Shown here one piece after another: positions 56,346-64,000 of a stretch of 64,000 bases of DNA. The stretch comes from Siphonodentalium dalli. Its lineage: Eukaryota > Mollusca > Scaphopoda > Gadilida > Siphonodentaliidae. The DNA lies in NCBI GenBank assembly GCA_032622095.1, contig CP136064.1, forward strand, positions 260,813,863 through 260,877,862, in the 5' to 3' direction. The notes beneath the pieces are model-generated. The model was not told the origin of the DNA. It worked only from the letters and a program-made list of their open reading frames with translations, and ran no database searches. How positions within the stretch are numbered: the stretch's first letter is position 1; the number at the start of each line of letters is the position of its first letter. Made by a program: the position numbers and the translations under genes.

Positions 56346-56760
56346 CAGTTCTCAAAATATGGTGCTGGATATTTGCAGAATGAGGTCCACAGAGGGTGAA
56401 TTTAGTGATGTTACCCTGTACAGTGGGCTAGCGTCATCATCAAATTCATCCTCTGAGAACCTCATTCTGCATGGCCTCCGCCGTCTTCTATAAGAGACCT
56501 GGACACAGGTTTAAGTTCCCCGATGGTGAAAATGGCACCTCGATTATACATTTTGTCACGTGCCAATATTGGGATATAGAGAAAGTAAAAAAACTTTTAA
56601 ATTTGATAATAAAGATACTTTCCAGAGAAGATTAGGCCTGAGTAGATGAGGTCCCCAGAGGGTAATTTAGTGATGCTAGCCCACTGCGGGGTAGCGTCAC
56701 TAACTTCACCCTCTGGAGACCTTATTCTGCTAATGTCCAGCACCATATTTTGAGGACTTG
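56346..56760. mobile_element. Family F variant with altered ends
   Basis: Internal hairpins and core are F, but the ends are CTCAAAATATGGTGCTGG and complement in place of the usual GAAATAGTGTG. Target duplication not clear. Confidence 0.65.
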
Positions 56761-56825
56761 GAATTGACCCCACTGTTCTTAGATCTCTATGTAATGTAAG
56801 GTCTGGATATGATATATCTCATGTA

Positions 56826-56952
56826 CAGTAATGCTCTAAGTAATCGACTCCTTAACCACAGCAGAATTATGGTAACTTTTCAGGATTTAGTCGGAAATAT
56901 GGCTTGTTGCCATTCATTGTGGTTAAGGAGTCGATTACTTAGGCCATTACTG
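56826..56952. mobile_element. Family A MITE, right arm deleted
   Basis: TA flanks. The left arm continues to GTTGCCATTCATTG and then joins the right tip at GTGGTTAAGG. Confidence 0.8.
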
Positions 56953-57135
56953 TATGTTATATTTATCTTATAACTTCTTTCCATCTAAAAGAGACCCAAA
57001 TTATTTGTTTTCTCAAGGGCCAAGCAAGTCTTATTTCACAACATGATCATTCTTATCTTGATCTTTATTTTTGTATATTAAATTACTACATATCTCGCCT
57101 GTTCTTTGCCAAATTCTTATTAAGTTAATTCTTAG

Positions 57136-57376
57136 CCTTTCCATGAAATGTTGTGAAAACCATGTGCCAATGCATTATCTTATATATGCGAGTCTCCCAT
57201 AAGGAGCCATGCATATATAAGTGAATACATTGGCCTAACAATATTTACCTTGACCTTGCAGGCCAGTGAATTCTCTTGTATATGCGAGGCTCCCTATGGG
57301 AGACTCGCATTTATAAGAGAATGCACTGGCACAGGATCTTTAATGCTGCACCAGTGCAGCTCCCGTCATGAAAGGG
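57136..57376. mobile_element. Family E TTAA element
   Basis: Left TTAG (decayed), right TTAA 57377-57380. Right end GCAGCTCCCGTCATGAAAGG. Two hairpins around CTAACAATATTTACCTTG. Confidence 0.8.
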
Positions 57377-57709
57377 TTAATAAGTTTGAAATCCAATAAG
57401 AATTATACAATTGTGTTGACGACACATGGAGAGAAACGATGAACTACTTGTTTATTTTGTCAGGATTTCTGTGCAAATAGCCAGGTTCAGGTTACTGATG
57501 TGTGACTTCTGACTTAAGTAGCATTCAGACAAATCTGTTGTGTTGGTCCGTACGTTGAGATGACACAATCTGTTGTCTGCGTCAACCCTTCACACATTAT
57601 AATGCAGAGCTTCCAATTTATAATTGCAGCTAATAAGTTTGGTATTGGAATAAATGCAATAATTCGAATCAATCTGTCTACTAAATAAATGCTAAGACAA
57701 TGTTAAACC

Positions 57710-57933
57710 CAAGCCTTGAAATAGTGTGTCTGTCATTTGCAGAATGAGGTCCCCAGAGGATGAATTTAGTGATGCTACCCTGCATAGCGGGCTAGCATCA
57801 CCAAATTCACCCTCTGGGAACCTCATTCTGCTGAGGTGTAAGCAGAATGAGGTCCCCAGAGGGTGAATTTGGTGATGCTAGCCCGCTCTGGGGACCTCAT
57901 TCTGCAAATGACAGACACCCTATTTCAGGCTTG
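57710..57933. mobile_element. Family F MITE, short form, perfect 8-bp duplication
   Basis: Ends CAAGCCTTGAAATAG and CTATTTCAGGCTTG, flanked by GTTAAACC at 57702-57709 and 57934-57941. One full and one shortened hairpin, no core; same layout as 3117-3370. Confidence 0.9.
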
Positions 57934-58228
57934 GTTAAACCTGTCAAATTCCCAAAAGTTAAACACTTTTTTACATGAATACAATATGTGGCAAGTTCGA
58001 CACAAAGAATCTGAATGGAATGGTCATATATGTGTAGGTGCAGGGATCATGTGACCTTCATTCAGAAGTCACATCTATGTAACTGAATCTGGCTAAAAAT
58101 GATTTGGACAGTATCATTCTAGGAATTCATTGATTTTCCCAGTGATACAGCTGAGAGCTATGAATATTTTGATTTGCTGGAATCGCAATTTCAGATTCAA
58201 GTCCTAACAGTTCTGACTTATAAATTAA

Positions 58229-58634
58229 AGGTACTCAATCCGATTTGATGGTCCCCATATCATCAGATTCCAACAACAATTTTTTTTTGAAATGCCGCTT
58301 CAGTTACCAGAATCGATTAATTGTTCAAAAAATAATTCCGCTAACCACCGTCAACTACAGTATAAAATTGCCCAAAACCTGTTATTTATCCAAAAAAAAT
58401 TCACGAAAGCCACTTGATTCTAGAGTTATCCATCTTCATCCACAAGACCATTGGCTCGTCGACTTTTTTTACAGGTCGCTAAAAAGTACCAGTGATGAAA
58501 AATAATAGATTTCAAAAATCGATATCAGATCGCTCTGAGCTTTGTTGGGTGGGTTCCTCGACTCAAATCAAATATTATTTACCCCCGAAGCCAAAGAAAT
58601 AGTAATTTGGGGGCTTTAATTCAGATTATGCATC
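58229..58634 (+). mobile_element. Family D TTAA element, non-palindromic form
   Basis: TTAA 58225-58228 and 58635-58638. Ends AGGTACTCAATCCGATTTG and CAGATTATGCATCT. The best complete copy of this form. Confidence 0.85.
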
Positions 58635-58908
58635 TTTAACATATTCTAGACATTTAAATGTGTGACATAAATTGAATTATTCACCAGAGATGATTGGTTA
58701 TTTAGTATATACATTTGTAATTTGATTATAAAACTGGGCTGTATAGTTGACTTTTATTTAGCCCTCTAGATCTAGATATTTGTTCTGTTAAAACGAGATA
58801 TTTTTATTGTTTGATGTAATCTCCTGTTTTACTTTGTATACCTGTGAAATAAATGTGGGAATACTAGTGTTTGGGTTTGTTTTATTATACTATTAAAGGC
58901 CCACTTAA

Positions 58909-59309
58909 CCCTTTCAGTGCCAGGTCCGATTTTTGTATCAACCCATATACCCTGTGCCAATGCATATATAAGAGAATGCATTGGCCTAACAATTTTTCAT
59001 CCTTTGTTAATAGTTTTTACAATTTTTTACAATTATAATATTTTTTTCTTATATTCTTTAGCAGACATATTTTGTAGGTTTATAGCCAGGGTATCTTACG
59101 TTTTTCATGGGCATCAAAATTATTACTATGAATACTTGGTGATAGTTTTGAGTTATAACATGCCCCTAAGTTTTATCCAGTTTGTTTTTAAATTCGCTAT
59201 AGCGTGCTTAAGCATACCCAAAAAAATCTTTTAAAAAATGTATTTTTTTAGGGCCGATTTTACAGACCGTAAATTAGGGCTGATAAGATCGGCCCTGGCA
59301 CTGAAAGGG
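58909..59309. mobile_element. Family C element, long form
   Basis: TTAA 58905-58908 and 59310-59313. Ends CCCTTTCAGTGCCAGG and GGCACTGAAAGGG. Extra internal block as in 29228-29679 but in the other orientation. Hairpin reduced to one arm. Confidence 0.8.
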
Positions 59310-59313
59310 TTAA

Positions 59314-59617
59314 AAACATTATGGACTTCATTCTACTACATCGCCGAAAATCTCAAGCAAATCTACCGTACCACTCCATAGAAAACATCATATGAACTAT
59401 GCTCAATTGTAAATATTTACTTCTCGATTCGGGACGCAACTATCGGCGATAAAGTAACAAAAACGATTTCGCTATCGAGAGTCACTAAATTTAATTAATA
59501 TATAATAATGATGGTGTATCTGGTTAGTTTGGATTTAGTATTTGTAAAAATAACTATTTTGAGCAATATTATCATCCATTACTATTTTATCACCCTACCG
59601 GAGTGTTTCACATCACT
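59314..59617 (-). mobile_element. Family H element
   Basis: Left TTAA shared with C. Right end CCGGAGTGTTTCACATCACT, then TTAG (decayed TTAA). Confidence 0.65.
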
Positions 59618-59738
59618 TTAGTTTTCGAACCCCCAGATAATTTAATATAAAATATTTGCCATATTATATACCATTTGAAAGAGGAAGCTCCAAAACATAG
59701 TATTATCAACTTTTTCAGTGTAATAAACTGAGAACATG

Positions 59739-60179
59739 TTGTTTAGTGTGCCTGTCATTTGCAGACTGAGGTCCCCACAGGGCGAATTTAGTGACGCATA
59801 GTGGGCTAGCATCACTAGATTCACCCTCTGGGGACCTCATTCTGCTTAGGCATCATCTTCTCTGGAAAGTTTCTTTATTATCAAATTTCTATAGAAACTT
59901 TTTCACATTGATTCTATTTCTTTTTTAGTTTAGTTTCTCTATATCCCCAAATTGGCAGACGACACATTGCATAATTGAGGTTCCCAATGGGTGTACATCA
60001 CAATATTCACCATTTTGGGAACTTCAATCTGAGTCTGTCTCCCATAGCAGATGAGGCCTACGCAGAATGAGGTTCCCAGAGGGTGAATTTGGTGATGCTA
60101 GCTCGTTGTGCGGGATAGCATCACTAAATTCACCCTCTGGGGACCTCATTCTGCAAATGACGGGCAATAATCAGGCTTG
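59739..60179. mobile_element. Family F MITE, long form
   Basis: Starts TGTTTAGTGTGCCTG; two hairpins, full core; ends ATAATCAGGCTTG. Outer tips diverged, no clear duplication. Confidence 0.7.
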
Positions 60180-60332
60180 CCTACAGTTATTGGAAACAAA
60201 CCAACTTTGCAATCACTGAAAGGATTATGCAGCCTAATGTGCTGTCCATCTTACTGACTGAACCACTGGGGCCCCTAATTCAAGGGATTTCTAAGAAAAA
60301 AGTAACCAATGTAACATCAGTTGATAGGTTAA

Positions 60333-60709
60333 AAATGATCTATCTCTTCCTACACATGTTTTATAAAGTTTGCGGGTTATAAAACAATAGACATGTATCT
60401 AAGACACCTGTCTGGAAACTCTTCTATCAACTAAAATGATTTTATATCAATATTTTCTTACATAATGCGATAATGATGTGGGAATTTTAAAAAAAAATAA
60501 TTTTACAATTTTAGAGTTAACCCGCATGGTACGTTCCGAATGAACACGAGCCGTAAATTGTCCCAAATTGATTGTATGTATATTATACCAAACAATTTCA
60601 ACTAAAAACAAAATAAATTGATAGAAGCATTTCTAGAGGTGTGTCTTCGATTCATATTTATTACCCAGGAATCAAAATAAAACTTGTTATAGGAAGAGAT
60701 AGACCATCT
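60333..60709. mobile_element. Family I TTAA element inside tandem repeat
   Basis: TTAA 60329-60332 and 60710-60713. Ends AAATGATCTATCTCTTCCTA and TAGGAAGAGATAGACCATCT. Confidence 0.8.
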
Positions 60710-60862
60710 TTAAGAATCCTGATGTACCGACTGTAACCATGCAGTTACTAAAGTAACCATAAGTAACCACATGTACTGGCTGTACCTTGTGTGTCCATGG
60801 GCTTGAAATGATGTCTGGGAATATGTTTTCTAAAATTTATCCTTGCATATTCGGATTTCTAC

Positions 60863-61233
60863 AGGAAAACAAGAGCATCGATAGGGCGTGGCAAAATACG
60901 CCCTTTAGCCATTTCGAATTGTACTATCGCAAAATAAGATAATACTTTGAGCTTACATTTGAAGAAAATCTGATATACCCCTAATTTCAATGCCAAAATG
61001 TGGTCAAATTCTAAGTCGAAAAATGGCCGTAACTCATGTAAAAATAATTAAGACAGAACCTATATTCAAACTTGGTCTGTATCTTTAGCTGGGAAATACA
61101 CATACCAACTTTGGTTCAGATCAAATAATCCAAACTGGAGTTATTGATCGGAAACCAAAAATGTTAACGGACAGACAGACGGACGGACAGACTGATAACA
61201 TAATACGACCTTTTTTCAAAAAAGGCGTATAAA
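60863..61233 (+). mobile_element. HEL-like dispersed repeat
   Basis: Starts ACAAGAGCATCGATAGGGCG. Ends with GACGGACGGACAGACTG, then the hairpin CCTTTTTTCAAAAAAGG and CGTATAAAA. Inserted in the ~170-bp tandem array. Class uncertain. Confidence 0.45.
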
Positions 61234-61757
61234 AATAAAACTAACCAATGTAACAGCTGAATGTAACATTATTTGATAGGTAAAGTTGCCAGAAGTAACC
61301 ATTTGTACACCGAGTGCCAATGGGCTTGAAATGAGTTCAGGGAATATGTTTTCTTATTTGTACCTAATGTTCCCTGGTATTTTGGGATTTCTAAGAAAGA
61401 CAAATAAAAGTAACCAATGTAACATTAATTGACACATGTAGGTAAATTAATCAGAAGTAACTACATGTACCGGCTGTACACTATGCCCATGGGCTTGAAA
61501 AGAGTTTAGGGAATGTTTTCTAATTTGTACCCAATGTACCTCGTATCCTGGAATTTCCAAGAAACCAAACAAAAAAGTAACCAATGTAACATTAATTGAT
61601 GGGTAATGTAGCCAGAAGTAACCACATGTACCCTGTGTACCAATGAGCTGTAAATTAGTTCTGGGAATATGTTTTCTAATTTGTACCCAATGTTCCTTGA
61701 CACCCTGAGAGGAAGAGAGCTAATTTGAGTAGATGTACATTGTAATAACATACACTA

Positions 61758-61947
61758 CAGTAATGCCCTAAATAATCGACTCCTTAACCACAGCAGAATT
61801 ATGGGTAATTTTTCAGGATTTAGTCGGAATATGGCTTGTTGCCATTCATCAGAAAGCTCTTACTGAGAGCTTTCCAATTAATGGCAACAAGTAATATTAC
61901 CCATAATTCCGCTGTGGTTAAGGAGTCGATTATTTAGGGCATTACTG
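61758..61947. mobile_element. Family A palindromic MITE
   Basis: TA flanks, ends CAGTAATGCCCTAAATAATC and GGGCATTACTG. A short deletion in the right arm. Confidence 0.8.
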
Positions 61948-61954
61948 TAACTGA

Positions 61955-62276
61955 CAAGCCTGGAAATAGTGTGACATTTGCAGAATGACGTCCCCAGAGG
62001 ATGAATTTAGTGATGCTACCCCACACAGTGATAAATGAGTGAACATTCACCACAACTGCGGAACTTCGATCTGATCCTAGGTATCCCATAGCAGTCACCT
62101 CGATTATGCATTTTATCTTCTGAAAATTAGGGGATATAGAAACTGAACAGAAGGGAAAAAGTAACTAAAAACAATGTTAATTTGAGACATTAGATACTTC
62201 CCAGAAGATGAGGCCTAAGCAGAATGAGGTCCTCAGAGGGTGAATTTAGCAATGACAGACAGTATTTCAAGGCTTG
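61955..62276. mobile_element. Family F MITE, deleted hairpins
   Basis: Starts CAAGCCTGGAAATAGTG, F core intact, ends GTATTTCAAGGCTTG. Each hairpin keeps only its left arm. Starts seven bases after the A element ends. Confidence 0.7.
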
Positions 62277-62480
62277 CTCACCCCATTTTGAAATATTATA
62301 ATTTGATGGGCGATTTTGTTCAATCTAAACCTATATATATATGACCCATGATCTCTTTTAATTAATGGAATGTCTGAAAAATGGGTCAATCTTTCTACAA
62401 TATAGAAAATTATTTATCCAAGGAATCAACATGCGTTATTTTACTGAATTCTCACCACAATGAAGCAAGCAATTTCTTAA

Positions 62481-62881
62481 AGGTCCACTTAATTTTCGAA
62501 CCCCCAGATAATTTCATATTATATACCATTTGAAAGAGGAAGCTCCAAAACCTTGTAGTATCACATTATTCTGTGTAATAAACTGAGAACATGTTTTTGT
62601 TGAGATACCAACTTGTGTCCTGTGCTCAAGTTCATTAATTTCAATGGAAGGGATATAACTCTATATTTTAAGATTGAATTTGGCTGCATTCTGAGAGCCA
62701 TAATGGGGGAAATCTTGCTATGATTTCAGCTGTTTTATATGGGCATTTTCTGAGACACAGACGTTTGAAATGGTGATGATTTGTAGTATTTTAATCATAT
62801 TTTATGACATAAATTGTTATTAAAATGGTGTATCAAGGTACTATAAAAAAAAAATCAGTGATTCGAAAATTAAATGGGCCT
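62481..62881 (+). mobile_element. Family G TTAA element, complete
   Basis: TTAA 62477-62480 and 62882-62885. Ends AGGTCCACTTAATTTTCGAA and TTCGAAAATTAAATGGGCC. 401 bp, non-coding; reference copy for G. Confidence 0.8.
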
Positions 62882-63046
62882 TTAAATTTATACAAATCAG
62901 CTTCTTTTTTTTGTGGCTTCATCGACTAGGAAATTCATGCTATTTATTAAAACTGAGGTTTGAAAATAGCGATCTACCAGTAGGAAACAACATTGGGTGC
63001 ATGGGTAGATCTAGATCGATACCCCAGACTAATTATGCCAGTTTAA

Positions 63047-63377
63047 AGGTACTCAATCCGATTCGATGGTCCCCATATCATCAGATTCCAAAAATAAACA
63101 AATTTGAAATGCCGCTTCAGTTATCAGAATCGAGTAATTGCCCAACAATAATGCTAACCAGCGTCAACTATAGTATAAATTGCTCAAAATCTGTTATTTG
63201 TCAACATTTTGTTCAACAAAATTTTGCCGGTTTGTCAAATATCTGACACAAAAAAGCCACTTGATTTTAGAGTTATCCATCTGACCACTCTGAGCTTTGA
63301 CTTGAATCAAATATTTGTTTTTACCCCCAAAGCCAAGGAAATAGTAATTTGCGAGCGTTGATTTGGATTATGCATCT
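63047..63377 (+). mobile_element. Family D TTAA element with internal deletion
   Basis: TTAA 63043-63046 and 63378-63381. Ends AGGTACTCAATCCGATTCG and GGATTATGCATCT. Confidence 0.8.
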
Positions 63378-63381
63378 TTAA

Positions 63382-63670
63382 TATATATATTTAGATCAAA
63401 CATTGAAATCTTCTAACTTCGCCCGTCAAGAAATATCAGACTATAGTATATTCGTCACAGTGTTATGCCAGTTTAAAGGTATTCGTCACAGTGTAGGAGA
63501 TCATGCCATGAATCTCTACTCTGGCTAACGCCCGTAAAGATCATATCCCACCAGTAAAAAACCTGGGAACTTTTTGAAGTTTTGACAGGGAACCTAATAA
63601 AGTCTAACAAATATCGCGGGGAACAGCTGGGGAATTGCAGGGAATATATTTCTTTGTTGTTATCTGTTTC
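63382..63670. other. Unassigned sequence
   Basis: TTATGCCAGTTTAAAGGTA near 63463 repeats the flank of the D element at 63035; ATTCGTCACAGTGT occurs twice. No exon. Confidence 0.4.
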
Positions 63671-63674
63671 TTAA

Positions 63675-63911
63675 CCCTTTGAGTGCCAGGGGCCGATCTT
63701 ATCGGCCCTAAACCTACAAAATAAGTCTGTTAAGAATATAAGAATGAATTATTAAAATTGTAAAAAAAAAACAAAACAAAAAAAACATTTGTTAGGCCAA
63801 TGCATTCTCTTATATATGCGAGGCGACCTATGGTCGACTCGCATATATAAGAGAATGCATTGCCACAGGGTATATGGGTTGATACAAAAATCGGACCTGG
63901 CACTCAAAGTG
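63675..63911. mobile_element. Family C TTAA element
   Basis: TTAA 63671-63674 and 63912-63915. Ends CCCTTTGAGTGCCAGG and CCTGGCACTCAAAGTG, with the shared hairpin. Confidence 0.8.
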
Positions 63912-64000
63912 TTAATAATGTACTTCACTGTAGGTGATGGTCCCAACTCATCGAATTATGGCATTTTTCCTGGGTAATTAATTTGATGTTAATTGCAATA

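Larger units (their letters stand above)
58893..59738 (+). mobile_element. Family G element broken by C, H and F
   Basis: Left end AAAGGCCCACTTAA at 58895-58908. Continues at 59622 as TTTTCGAACCCCCAGATAAT to GAGAACATG, where F begins. Intact G (62481) reads CCACTTAATTTTCG across the junction, so C and H occupy its TTAA. Confidence 0.65.
60280..61720. repeat. ~170-bp tandem repeat, four to five units, with two insertions
   Basis: AAAGTAACCAATGTAACAT, AGAAGTAACCACATGTAC, TGGGCTTGAAATGA and ATATGTTTTCTAATTTG recur in order. Units are interrupted by I (60333-60709) and HEL (60863-61233). Confidence 0.8.

Noticed and set aside
58840-58880. Polyadenylation-like AAATAAATGTG with a GT-rich tail
   Set aside because: Plausible by itself, but no coding exon was found upstream to give it a gene.
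1452-63977. Many short frames reading like CQCILLYMRVDHRSPRIYK on both strands
   Set aside because: They are translations of the shared hairpin; the palindrome gives matching frames on both strands. No evidence of coding selection.

Overview
The window looks like lophotrochozoan, probably mollusc (bivalve-like), nuclear DNA. It is AT-rich, has spliced exons with GT/AG borders, and is dominated by non-autonomous transposable elements and minisatellites. Several elements have the tandem-repeat-cored architecture described for bivalve pearl/Helentron-type elements. No prokaryotic gene structure, no intact transposase or reverse transcriptase, and no ordinary RNA gene was seen. The species cannot be fixed from the sequence alone.

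The only gene identified with confidence is the 3' end of a beta-arrestin (non-visual arrestin) gene on the + strand. Its last three coding exons lie at 29979-30065, 36886-37032 and 40504-40603. They encode the end of the C-domain, the clathrin-box linker and the AP2-binding tail. Phases agree across both introns and the stop codon is at 40601-40603. The first 30 kb is probably the upstream intron or introns, and sequence after about 40.6 kb is 3' UTR and then downstream DNA. A 75-bp block covering the last splice acceptor and the first 29 coding bases is tandemly duplicated just upstream (85-bp period). This creates a possible alternative terminal exon that would end early and lose the AP2 motif. 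One more exon-like segment, cysteine-rich and on the minus strand at 49348-49474, may belong to another gene.

Almost everything else is repeats. I use local family letters. A: palindromic MITE with TA target duplications, Tc1/mariner-like. B, C, E, J: elements flanked by TTAA whose ends all begin CCCTTT, piggyBac-like. D, G, H, I: TTAA-flanked elements whose ends begin AG. F and L: elements with 8-bp target duplications, hAT-like. K and M: two singletons with 6-bp and 9-bp duplications. HEL: Helentron/pearl-like elements. Two tRNA-derived SINE types are also present. B, C and E carry the same long hairpin although their terminal repeats differ.

Layout: 0-8.6 kb, MITEs (B inside A at 2.1-2.7 kb; C abutting J at 7.8 kb). 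8.6-12.9 kb, a 34-bp satellite and then a 391-bp tandem repeat. 13-20 kb, MITEs, SINEs and a 31-bp minisatellite. 20.7 kb, a 100-N gap followed by a 48-bp minisatellite to 22.3 kb. 23.8-26.7 kb, a local segmental duplication in which one copy contains a Helentron-like insertion and another shows the empty site. 27-29 kb, pearl-like elements. 30-40.6 kb, arrestin exons in introns full of nested elements. 41-64 kb, more MITEs, with a multi-family nest at 58.9-60.2 kb and a ~170-bp tandem repeat at 60.3-61.7 kb.
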